Positions 1-7,203 of a stretch of 36,044 nucleotides of DNA are shown piece after piece. The stretch is taken from the NCBI GenBank assembly GCA_903832285.1, contig CAILAY010000014.1, positions 1 through 36,044 of the forward strand, in the 5' to 3' direction. Within the stretch, counting starts at the first letter, position 1, and each line of letters opens with the position of its first letter. Source of the DNA: an uncultured beta proteobacterium (GTDB taxonomy: Bacteria; Pseudomonadota; Gammaproteobacteria; Burkholderiales; Burkholderiaceae_C). The position numbers and the translations under genes were made by a program. The notes under the pieces are model-generated. The model ran no database searches, was not told where the DNA came from, and saw only the letters and a program-made list of their open reading frames with translations.

Positions 1-742
1 CACCGTCCTGTTCAATCCCGACACCGGCGAAACCCGCGCCATGCGCAGCAAGGAAGACGCCGCCGATTACCGCTATTTCCCGGATCCCGATTTGCCGCCG
101 CTGGTGATCGCTGACGAGTGGGTGCAGCGCGTGCGCTCCGAGATGACCGAGTTGCCGCGCGTCATGGCCGCGCGCTTTTGCGCCAATTACGGTCTGTCCG
201 AATACGACGCCAGCATCCTCACGCAAAGCAAAGTCATGGCAGCCTATTTCGAAGCGACAACCAAAGCCTGCGGCCAGCCAAAATTGGCGGCCAACTGGGT
301 CGCCAACGATGTGCGTCGATTCATCACCGAAGGGGTACGCGGCGCAGAAGATAAACCTGATGCAGGCGAAGTCCGCGATGACTCGCCCGGCGCAGAGGTC
401 ATCCGTGTATCTCCCGAGGCGCTCGCGATCCTTATTGCATGCATTGCCAACAGTGAAATCTCCAATGCCAATGCAAAAAGGGCGTTTGGCGAGCTTTGGA
501 CCAGCAGGTCAAACGATGTCCGTGCAGTGATCGAGCGCCTGGGACTCAAACAGTTGAATGACACATCGGCGCTGGAGAAAATCATCGACGATGTGCTGGC
601 CAACAATGCGAAGAGCATCGAAGAGTTCCGCGCCGGCAAGGACAAGGCCTTCAATGCGCTGGTGGGTCAGGTGATGAAGGCGAGCAAGGGCCAGGCCAAT
701 CCGGCGCAGGTGAATGAACTGCTCAAGCGCAAGTTGTCCTGA
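1..742 (+). CDS. gatB: Asp/Glu-tRNA amidotransferase subunit B, 3' part
   Basis: This is the C-terminal part of GatB, the kinase/amidotransferase subunit of GatCAB, which converts mischarged Glu-tRNA(Gln) or Asp-tRNA(Asn) to the amidated form in the cytoplasm. The reading frame is already open at base 2, so the gene starts before the window; 246 residues are visible. The hallmark block MRSKEDAADYRYFPDPDLPP begins at base 41, followed by the helical C-terminal YqeY-like tRNA-binding domain that ends in LLKRKLS. The gene is convergent with the DUF4124 gene, 53 bp away. The internal ATG at 41 is not the true start. Identity is secure from the conserved motif and domain order. Confidence 0.95.
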   Translation, partial: TVLFNPDTGETRAMRSKEDAADYRYFPDPDLPPLVIADEWVQRVRSEMTELPRVMAARFCANYGLSEYDASILTQSKVMAAYFEATTKACGQPKLAANWVANDVRRFITEGVRGAEDKPDAGEVRDDSPGAEVIRVSPEALAILIACIANSEISNANAKRAFGELWTSRSNDVRAVIERLGLKQLNDTSALEKIIDDVLANNAKSIEEFRAGKDKAFNALVGQVMKASKGQANPAQVNELLKRKLS

Positions 743-795
743 GCGCTGGCTTGCTATCCTTGACCGCGCTCATTCGTGGTTACTTGGAGTGCGGC

Positions 796-1464
796 CTATT
801 TGGCTTTTGGCGCGCTGGCTGCCGGCGGCACGGGCGCCATGGCCGCGGCTTGCTGTGCCCAGCGCGGCACCAGTTTGACCAGTTCCTCGTCGAAGCGCTG
901 ATTGATGCGCATCTTTTCTTCGTCCTGATCCTTCATAAAACGATTCTGGGCCGCGATGTTGAGATCGTTCTCGTTGATCCGGCGCTTCAGGGAGGCCGGC
1001 ACTTTGCCTGGATCCTTGACGTAGAACTCCATCTCCGCATCAATGGCCTTGCGCTGCTGCGCCAGGTCCAGCAGTCGCAGCTGAGATGCACGCATGTTTT
1101 CGTCCAGTTGGACCAGGGCCTCGGCTCGCTCCCGGTCATGGGCTTGCCGATTGGGGTAGCGCGTCAGCAAGGCCCGGTCACGCCGCCTTTCTTCCGCCAG
1201 GCGAGCCTGCTCTTCGGCTTCGCGTTTTTGCGCGTCCTCGAGGACGGAGCGCTCCTGAGCCGTCAGGCTGGGCCCCACAATTCGTTTCACCGTCCCCCCC
1301 GTTCCGAGCACCTTCTGCTCCCGGTCCAGACACTCGGCTATGGGGCGGTCGGAAGTGAGCTTGCGACCTTTGCTGTCGACGCAATAATAGATTTCCTGCG
1401 CCAGCGCAATCTCCAGGGCCATCAACGGGAGAGCGCAGCCCAGGACGCGAAGCGTTAGATTCAT
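796..1464 (-). CDS. Secreted DUF4124-domain protein with coiled coil
   Basis: A 222-residue protein of unknown function. Residues 1-23 form a signal peptide ending ALA-Q. The mature N-terminus (about 25-60, IYYCVDSKGRKLTSDRPIAEC) fits the DUF4124 family of small periplasmic proteins common in betaproteobacteria. A long charged, Glu/Arg/Gln-rich helix at about 70-200 is a likely coiled coil, and the tail is Ala/Pro-rich. The start codon overlaps the pyrE stop by 4 bases (TCAT on the plus strand at 1461-1464), so the gene is probably translated together with pyrE. No enzymatic motif is visible. An envelope location follows from the signal peptide; the role is unknown. Confidence 0.75.
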   Translation of the reverse strand: MNLTLRVLGCALPLMALEIALAQEIYYCVDSKGRKLTSDRPIAECLDREQKVLGTGGTVKRIVGPSLTAQERSVLEDAQKREAEEQARLAEERRRDRALLTRYPNRQAHDRERAEALVQLDENMRASQLRLLDLAQQRKAIDAEMEFYVKDPGKVPASLKRRINENDLNIAAQNRFMKDQDEEKMRINQRFDEELVKLVPRWAQQAAAMAPVPPAASAPKAK

Positions 1465-2156
1465 CGAACCGTTCCTTCTTCTACGCCGTAGCGTTGTCGA
1501 TATGCGAGTACGCGAGCATGGTCAAGGCTCCAGTTGGGGGTTTGTTGTCGGGTCAAAAACTGCAACAGGTCAGCGAGTCTGGCGATGGAACACACTTCCA
1601 AGCCCAACTGCTGGCGCACATACTGCACGGCACTGTAGTTTACGTCCTGACCCTTCTCGATTGCCTTTTCCTGCCGGTCCAGAGCAATCACTACCGCATG
1701 CGGCGTCGCACCCGCCGACTGGATCAGGGCAATGGATTCGCGCACTGCAGTACCGGCCGACATCACGTCATCGACAATAAGCACCCTTCCCTTCAGGCTT
1801 GCCCCCACCAAAGTTCCACCTTCACCGTGGTCCTTGGCTTCCTTGCGGTTGTAGACAAAAGGGACGTTGCGTCCCAGACGCGCCAGTTCCACGGCCAGCG
1901 TGGCGCCCAGCGGTATGCCCTTGTAGGCTGGGCCGAATATCATGTCGAACTCGATACCGCTGGCAAGCAGGCGGCGCGCATAGAATTGCGCTAACCGCCC
2001 CAGTTTGGCGCCGTCATCGAACAGACCGGCGTTGAAGAAATAGGGGCTGAGCCGACCGGCTTTGGTTTTGAATTCACCCAGGCGCAGTACGCCGCAGTCG
2101 ACCGCAAACTGCACAAATTCCTGAGCCAGGGCGTCTTGCCCAATTTCAACTGACAT
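1461..2156 (-). CDS. pyrE: Orotate phosphoribosyltransferase
   Basis: PyrE makes OMP from orotate and PRPP in de novo pyrimidine synthesis, in the cytoplasm. The 231-residue length is usual for the family. The PRPP-binding signature VLIVDDVMSAGTAV lies at about 125-138. The N-terminal substrate loop (KTKAGRLSPYFFNAGLF, about 30-46) and the lysine-rich loop (YNRKEAKDHGEGG, about 102-114) are also present. I chose the ATG at 2156 because MSVEIGQ precedes the conserved N-terminus and an AAGGA lies 6 bases upstream. The frame stays open further upstream only because it runs antisense to xth. The start is 9 bp from the divergent xth start, and the 3' end overlaps the DUF4124 gene. Confidence 0.95.
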   Translation of the reverse strand: MSVEIGQDALAQEFVQFAVDCGVLRLGEFKTKAGRLSPYFFNAGLFDDGAKLGRLAQFYARRLLASGIEFDMIFGPAYKGIPLGATLAVELARLGRNVPFVYNRKEAKDHGEGGTLVGASLKGRVLIVDDVMSAGTAVRESIALIQSAGATPHAVVIALDRQEKAIEKGQDVNYSAVQYVRQQLGLEVCSIARLADLLQFLTRQQTPNWSLDHARVLAYRQRYGVEEGTVR

Positions 2157-2165
2157 GGAGCATCC

Positions 2166-2963
2166 TTGTTCAAACTCACCAGCCTCAATCTCAATGGCAT
2201 CCGCTCCGCCAGCAGCAAGGGGCTGGAAGACTGGCTGGGCCAGACCCGCTTCGATTGTATTTGTGTGCAGGAAGTCAAAGCCCAGGCAGACGACGTGGCC
2301 GGTCGCTTTGAACAACTCGCGGGCTTGAAAGGATACTTTCACTTCGCGCAAAAGAAGGGCTACTCCGGAGTGGCGGTGTACGCCCGGCATGAGCCCAGCG
2401 ACGTCATCGTCGGCTATGGCTCCAGCGAATTCGACGCCGAAGGCCGCTATGTCGAGTTGCGCTTCGACACGCCGCACGCCAAGCTGTCGCTGATCAGCAG
2501 CTACTTTCCCAGCGGTTCCTCGGGCGACGAACGACAACAGGCGAAGTTCCGTTTTCTGGAGGAGTTCTTTCCGCATCTGGATCGGTTGCGACGACAGCGC
2601 GAGTTCATACTCTGCGGCGACGTCAACATCGCGCACCAGCAAATCGATCTGAAGAACTGGCGCAGCAACCAGAAGAACTCGGGTTTCCTGCCCGAGGAGC
2701 GTGCCTGGATGACAAAATTGCTGGACCCGGTACACGGCGGTTTGGTGGATGTGTACCGACAACTGCATCCCGACGCGACCGACGATGCCTACACCTGGTG
2801 GAGCAACCGCGGTCAGGCTTACGCCAACAACGTCGGTTGGCGTTTGGACTATCACCTGGCGACGCCTGGCCTTGCCGCAGGGGCCAAGTCAGCGGCGATC
2901 TACAAGGGTCGGAAGTTCTCCGATCATGCCCCGATCACGATTGACTACGACTGGGGTCGTTGA
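2166..2963 (+). CDS. xth: Exodeoxyribonuclease III
   Basis: This is a 265-residue member of the exonuclease III/AP endonuclease family, which acts in base-excision repair (5' side of AP sites and 3'-end trimming). Family motifs are in order: LNLNGIRS (7-14), the metal-binding Glu in CVQEVKAQ (E36), the catalytic GDVNIAH (D152, N154) and the terminal SDHAP (D253, H254). The start is a TTG at 2166 giving MFKLTSLNLNG. A GGAG at 2157-2160 with 5-base spacing supports it, and no in-frame ATG exists upstream near the conserved N-terminus. The gene is divergent from pyrE with only 9 bp between start codons, so each ribosome-binding site lies next to or inside the other gene's start. Confidence 0.93.
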   Translation: MFKLTSLNLNGIRSASSKGLEDWLGQTRFDCICVQEVKAQADDVAGRFEQLAGLKGYFHFAQKKGYSGVAVYARHEPSDVIVGYGSSEFDAEGRYVELRFDTPHAKLSLISSYFPSGSSGDERQQAKFRFLEEFFPHLDRLRRQREFILCGDVNIAHQQIDLKNWRSNQKNSGFLPEERAWMTKLLDPVHGGLVDVYRQLHPDATDDAYTWWSNRGQAYANNVGWRLDYHLATPGLAAGAKSAAIYKGRKFSDHAPITIDYDWGR

Positions 2964-3022
2964 GAAAAACGCCAGCGACCGACCATGCAGACCCTGCCCT
3001 GGACGCCTGACACGCAGCCGAT

Positions 3023-3865
3023 CTATCTGGATTTCTGGTAAACACGCACCCAGTCGATAACCATCTGCTGCGGCCAGACGGTCGTCGCATCGGGCGACCC
3101 CGGCAAGTCGCCACCAACCGCCAGATTGAGCACGATGAAAAACGGGCGCCTGAATACTTCGAAGCCATCGGCGTTGCTGGAAATATCGATCACCTCATAC
3201 TCATGGCCATCGACCAAGTACCTGATTGCAGCGGCATCCCACTCCACGGCAAAGGTGTGAAATTCATCGCTGAACCTGCCGTCGCCAGCCAGTCCATGGT
3301 CGGCAGTCAATGACTTGGGTGTACTGATGATGTGGCCCGGTGCCAGGTTGGGTCGGTGCAGGCTGCCCAGTATCAGCGCGTCACGCTTGACATCCTTTGG
3401 ACCGATGCCACCCACCATTTCCATGATGTCGATCTCGCCGCACAGAGGCCAGTCGACCTGATCGATGTTTTCCCCCAGCATCCAGAACGCCGGCCACATA
3501 CCCTGACCGTAAGGCAACTTGATGCGTGCCTCGACGCGGCCGTAGGTCCAGAACGCCTTGTGTTTTGTCATCAGTCGGCCGGATGTGTAATGCCGACCCC
3601 CGTAGTCTTGCAGGCGCGCCGTGATCGTCAAGTGGCCGTCATGCAGCCCGATGTTGTCGCCAGGCGTGTAGTACTGCAACTCGTTGTTGGCGGGATTGCC
3701 CCCGCTCTCCACGGTCCACTTGGCGGTATCCAGGGAGTTGCCGGCGAACTCATCCGACCAGACCAGCTTCCAATCAGAAGTCTCGCTCAGCTCGGCACCG
3801 TTTGCGCTACCGCCGAGATACAACACTGAAAGCGTGAGAGCAAAGAGTGAACCGTATTTCCACAT
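3023..3865 (-). CDS. Secreted family-16 glycoside hydrolase (beta-glucanase/laminarinase-like)
   Basis: A 280-residue endo-beta-glucanase-like enzyme. Residues 1-24 are a signal peptide (MWKYGSLFALTLSVLYLGGSA...). The GH16 domain fills about 31-280, starting WKLVWSDEFAG and ending VIDWVRVYQKSR. The catalytic motif GEIDIMEMVG at 143-152 gives nucleophile E144, D146 and acid/base E149. WPAFWML upstream and the NLAVGGDLPG block are typical of laminarinases (beta-1,3-glucanases). The exact glucan is inferred. I chose ATG 3865 because it opens the signal peptide and has a GGAG 7 bases upstream; an earlier in-frame ATG at 3964 would overlap hoxW. The gene follows hoxW on the same strand after 65 bp but has no obvious link to hydrogen metabolism. 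Confidence 0.88.
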   Translation of the reverse strand: MWKYGSLFALTLSVLYLGGSANGAELSETSDWKLVWSDEFAGNSLDTAKWTVESGGNPANNELQYYTPGDNIGLHDGHLTITARLQDYGGRHYTSGRLMTKHKAFWTYGRVEARIKLPYGQGMWPAFWMLGENIDQVDWPLCGEIDIMEMVGGIGPKDVKRDALILGSLHRPNLAPGHIISTPKSLTADHGLAGDGRFSDEFHTFAVEWDAAAIRYLVDGHEYEVIDISSNADGFEVFRRPFFIVLNLAVGGDLPGSPDATTVWPQQMVIDWVRVYQKSR

Positions 3866-3930
3866 GCCGACGCTCCACGAGTTTAAGAATGTCGCGACGC
3901 CAAGACCAAATTCAAATTGGCATCCCGTCG

Positions 3931-4401
3931 TCATTGTCGCTGAGCAAGCCACGTTCCGGCCCATTTCAATGCCGCCGCCAGATGTTCCAATGCCGCGCCG
4001 CTGGGCGACTGTCCGAGTTCAAAGCGCTCACCGCGAATTTCCAGCAGGGTGCAGGGCGGCGGTTGACCGCCCTGCAGATCGCAAAATACCTGCATCACGC
4101 CTTGCGGTGACAAAGCGTGGCTGCTGAAGCTCCCATCCTGCTGTGCCCGCAATCGGGTTACCTGATACGGTGGTCGACAACTCTGGCTAGCATCCACAAA
4201 CAGCACCCGCTTGCGACCGACCAAGTCCAGGCAGTGCTCCATCTGCAACTGGTAGTCCTCGAGGTATTCAACCTGCCCGCCGCCGTTGGATGCGCAACGC
4301 AATGCGTGCACACACATCGGCCCCAGGGCATCGTCTCCGCGACTCAGGTTGCCCCAGCCGAACACCAGCAAGGGTGACACCGGCGCAGGGTGTGCCGTCA
4401 T
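3931..4401 (-). CDS. hoxW: Hydrogenase maturation endopeptidase for HoxH
   Basis: A 156-residue nickel-dependent endopeptidase of the HybD/HoxW family. It removes the C-terminal tail of the large subunit once the NiFe cofactor is in place. The N-terminal motif FGWGNLSRGDDALGP carries the first metal ligand (D23/D24). VLFVDAS holds a second (D70) and H95 in SSHALSP the third, corresponding to E16, D62 and H93 in HybD. It is the last gene of hoxFUYHW and overlaps the hoxH stop by 4 bases, so HoxH is the likely target. Its sequence differs clearly from the second protease in the window (hybD), consistent with each cutting its own hydrogenase. Confidence 0.9.
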   Translation of the reverse strand: MTAHPAPVSPLLVFGWGNLSRGDDALGPMCVHALRCASNGGGQVEYLEDYQLQMEHCLDLVGRKRVLFVDASQSCRPPYQVTRLRAQQDGSFSSHALSPQGVMQVFCDLQGGQPPPCTLLEIRGERFELGQSPSGAALEHLAAALKWAGTWLAQRQ

Positions 4402-5912
4402 GTTGCCGCGCCCGTTTGCGGATTCAATTCGTGCTCAAGCTGGCCGTCGTGCGATCTCAGGACGCGGTCGATGAGTTCGCCCCGGGGCCCGACCAGCGCC
4501 ACTGCCAGCGACATCTGCCCAATCGCGTGGGTGGCGCAGGACAGGCAGGGATCGTAGGCGCGGATTGCGACCTCGATGTGATTGAGCAGACCTTCGGTGA
4601 GTTCGCGTCCGTCGAGGTATTCTCGCGCCACTGAGCGCACCGCCTCATTCATGGCCTGGTTGTTGTGCGTGGTCGAGACGATGAGATTGCACATGGTGAC
4701 CAGATCGTCGTCGCTGACCTCGTAGTGATGGATCAGCGTGCCGCGCGGCGCCTCGACCACGCCCACGCCCGCTCGACGGCGCTGGCCCGTGGCCATGAGT
4801 TCGCCCGACAGGAGGTCGGGGTCGTCCAGCAAAACCTGTATCACCTCGATGCAATGCAGCAGTTCAACCATGCGTGCCCAATGGTAGGCCAGCGGCGCAT
4901 GAATGGGCACACCCTTGCCTGACGCCAGGAACTCCCGCCGCTGCGCTTCGGCCAACGCGCTTGGGATGAAGTCGCAGTTTTGCAGGCGCGCCAGTGGGCC
5001 CACGCGGTAACTGCCCAGCTCCGCACCCAGGCTTTTCAGGAAGGGAAACTTCATGTAGCTCCAGGGTTTGACCTCCTCCTCAATCAAATCCATATAGGCC
5101 TGGTCGCTGGCGCCGTCGATGATGATCTTGCCCGCCGGGTCGCGCGCGCGCAGCACACCGTCATAGAGGTCCAGCGCACCATCGGCGCGCACCAGCGACA
5201 GCAGATTCGAGCGGCTGGCGCCGAAGCTGTCATACAGCGCCGGGTTTTGCGCGTGCAGTTGTTTGGCGATGGCCACGGCGTCTTGTGCCCATGCCAGCAT
5301 TTGGTCCACGTCGCGCTGCAGCAGGGCGCGGTCTTCGGGGCTGAGGTGCTTGTTCACGCCACCGGGAACCGAGCCCGTGCCGTGCACCCGTTTGCCGGCT
5401 GTGGCACGGATCACCTCCTGGCCGAACTTGCGCAGCAGGATGCCTTTGCGCGCGATCTCTGGATGCGCCTGCGCCACGCCCACGATGTTGCGCCGGTTCA
5501 CTTCAGAGTCGAAGCCAAACAGCAGGTCCGGCGCGGCAAGGTAGAAGAAGTGCAGGGCGTGCGACTGCATCACCTGGCCGTAGTGCATAAGCCGGCGCAT
5601 CTTCTGCGCCGAGGGCGTGACGGCAGGCACGCCCAGCACCCGGTCGAAGGCCTTGGACGCCGCCAGGTGATGCGACACAGGGCAGATGCCGCACAGGCGC
5701 TGCACCATCACCGGCACTTCCCAAAAGGGCCGTCCTTCGATGAACTTCTCGAAACCGCGGAACTCCAAGATATGCAGCCGAACCTGTTGCACGTGGTTTT
5801 GCGCGTCCAGCAGAATCGTGACCTTGCCATGACCTTCGACGCGCGAAACGGGGTCGATGGCCACGCGGCGCAGACCTTGCGACGAGGTCGCAGTTTCAAG
5901 GTGTCGGTTCAT
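4398..5912 (-). CDS. hoxH: NAD-reducing hydrogenase large (NiFe) subunit HoxH
   Basis: Catalytic NiFe subunit (504 residues) of the cytoplasmic bidirectional hydrogenase HoxFUYH (group 3d). The first cysteine pair is [11 protein letters not shown] (C74, C77) and the second is DPCLSCATH (C456, C459, H462); these four cysteines bind the NiFe(CN)2CO centre. The N-terminal signature [10 protein letters not shown] is at 20-29. About 42 residues follow H462, beginning AIGQMSL; this tail should be removed by HoxW, though its length is an inference from the sequence. I chose ATG 5912, three codons before the conserved block and 2 bp after the hoxY stop. An in-frame ATG at 6011 lies inside hoxY and is rejected. 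The gene is translationally linked to hoxW. Confidence 0.96.
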   Translation of the reverse strand: MNRHLETATSSQGLRRVAIDPVSRVEGHGKVTILLDAQNHVQQVRLHILEFRGFEKFIEGRPFWEVPVMVQRLCGICPVSHHLAASKAFDRVLGVPAVTPSAQKMRRLMHYGQVMQSHALHFFYLAAPDLLFGFDSEVNRRNIVGVAQAHPEIARKGILLRKFGQEVIRATAGKRVHGTGSVPGGVNKHLSPEDRALLQRDVDQMLAWAQDAVAIAKQLHAQNPALYDSFGASRSNLLSLVRADGALDLYDGVLRARDPAGKIIIDGASDQAYMDLIEEEVKPWSYMKFPFLKSLGAELGSYRVGPLARLQNCDFIPSALAEAQRREFLASGKGVPIHAPLAYHWARMVELLHCIEVIQVLLDDPDLLSGELMATGQRRRAGVGVVEAPRGTLIHHYEVSDDDLVTMCNLIVSTTHNNQAMNEAVRSVAREYLDGRELTEGLLNHIEVAIRAYDPCLSCATHAIGQMSLAVALVGPRGELIDRVLRSHDGQLEHELNPQTGAAT

Positions 5913-5914
5913 GT

Positions 5915-6472
5915 TCAGTCGTAGTGGATAAGGCCATGGCCCAAGTGCGGCGTGCGTCCGGCCATCAGGTCGGTGAGGAAGCTCCAGAAGGCATCGGCCG
6001 AGGGCGGGCAACCGGGAAGGAAGTAGTCCACGTGCACCACCTCGTGGATCGGGTGCACCTTGTTCAGCGGCAGCGGCAGCTCGGGGTCGTTGGGGATGGA
6101 ACTGCCCGCGCTCAGTCCCTCTCGGTTGCGGTAGACATCACTCAGCAACGCGCCCAGATCGAGGTGGTTGCGCTGCGCCGGCAATCCACCATTGATGGCG
6201 CAGGCGCCCACCGCCACGAGGGTCTTGCAGTGGGCGCGAAAGTCGCGCAGCACGGCCACGTTTTCGGCGTTGCACAGACCTCCTTCGATCAGGCCGATGT
6301 CGCAGAATCCCACGGCCTTGATATCGGTCAGCGGCGAGCGTCCCAGGTTGATGTGCTCCAACAGTTCCGTCAGCCTCTCATCAATGTCTAGGAACGACGT
6401 GTGGCAGCCAAAGCAGCCCGCGAGCGAGACTGTCGCCAGCTTGAGTTTGCGGTGCTGCAACGGCAGGCTCAT
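5915..6472 (-). CDS. hoxY: NAD-reducing hydrogenase small subunit HoxY
   Basis: A 185-residue small subunit with only the proximal [4Fe-4S] cluster, passing electrons from HoxH to HoxU. Ligands are C20 and C23 (AGCFGCHTS), C91 (VGACAINGG) and C155 (LPGCPPS). There is no signal peptide, as expected for the soluble enzyme. Its length is typical of HoxY and much shorter than membrane-type small subunits because the medial/distal cluster domain is absent. The start overlaps the hoxU stop by 4 bases (TCAT at 6469-6472 on the plus strand), and the stop is 2 bp before hoxH. Identity is secure from order and motifs. Confidence 0.95.
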   Translation of the reverse strand: MSLPLQHRKLKLATVSLAGCFGCHTSFLDIDERLTELLEHINLGRSPLTDIKAVGFCDIGLIEGGLCNAENVAVLRDFRAHCKTLVAVGACAINGGLPAQRNHLDLGALLSDVYRNREGLSAGSSIPNDPELPLPLNKVHPIHEVVHVDYFLPGCPPSADAFWSFLTDLMAGRTPHLGHGLIHYD

Positions 6473-7203
6473 GTTTCTTCCCCGCCATGTTTCACGTAAA
6501 CCTGTTCCGAAACGGACTGCTGGTCAAAGCGCCGCTGCCCGACCGGAATCACGAAGCCCTGGCGCTTCGGCAGTATCGCGCCCACCGGACAAATGGCTGC
6601 GGCGCGGTCCGCCAGCACCATGTCGGTGTCGACCAACTTTCCACTGGCGCTGTTCACCAGCAGATGCGTGGCAATGCCATGGCCGCCCATGGAAAATACG
6701 TCCTTTCCATCGACATCGCGGCTGGCACGGACACACAGTTCGCACAGGATGCAGCGATTGAAGTCGAGCAGAATGTCGGCGTGGCTGGCGTCCACCGGTC
6801 GGTCCGGATAGAACTCCTCGAAGTGCGGACCCACCATCCCCATTTCATAGGCCGTCGCCTGCAACAGGCAGTTGCCGCTCTTCTCGCAACTCGGGCAGAA
6901 GTGGTTGCCTTCGACAAACAGCAACTGCAACAGCGTCAGGCGATGGGCGTTCAATTCTTCGCTGTTGCTTTCAACCTCCATGCCCGAGCTGGCGCGCAGG
7001 GTGCAGGCAGCGCCGGCGCGGCCATGGACTTTTACTGTGCACAAACGGCATGAGCCATGCGCGGCAAATTCGGGATGCCAGCACAGGTGCGGGATGTAGC
7101 GGCCCGCGCGGGTGGCAGCCTGGAGGATGGTGTCGCCGGGCGTGAACGGCAGGTCCTTCCCATCCAGCGTAAAGTGCTCCGTCGACGGTGTGGCTTCGCT
7201 CAC
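6469..7203 (-). CDS. hoxU: NAD-reducing hydrogenase diaphorase Fe-S subunit HoxU
   Basis: A 244-residue electron-transfer subunit homologous to the N-terminus of complex I NuoG. It relays electrons between HoxY and the flavoprotein HoxF. A [2Fe-2S] ferredoxin domain carries C41, C52, C55 and C67. The His-Cys3 [4Fe-4S] motif is H101, C103, C106 and C112. A further [4Fe-4S] site is C151, C154, C157 and C205 (NRCILCELCVRA ... AICPVGA). It overlaps hoxF by 4 bases at its start and hoxY by 4 at its end, so the three subunits are translationally coupled. No signal peptide is present, so it is cytoplasmic. Confidence 0.95.
   Translation of the reverse strand: MSEATPSTEHFTLDGKDLPFTPGDTILQAATRAGRYIPHLCWHPEFAAHGSCRLCTVKVHGRAGAACTLRASSGMEVESNSEELNAHRLTLLQLLFVEGNHFCPSCEKSGNCLLQATAYEMGMVGPHFEEFYPDRPVDASHADILLDFNRCILCELCVRASRDVDGKDVFSMGGHGIATHLLVNSASGKLVDTDMVLADRAAAICPVGAILPKRQGFVIPVGQRRFDQQSVSEQVYVKHGGEET

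Noticed and set aside
2157-2855. N-terminal extension of pyrE to 464 residues.
   Set aside because: The extension is antisense to xth; orotate phosphoribosyltransferases are about 210-230 residues and the ATG at 2156 has a good ribosome-binding site.
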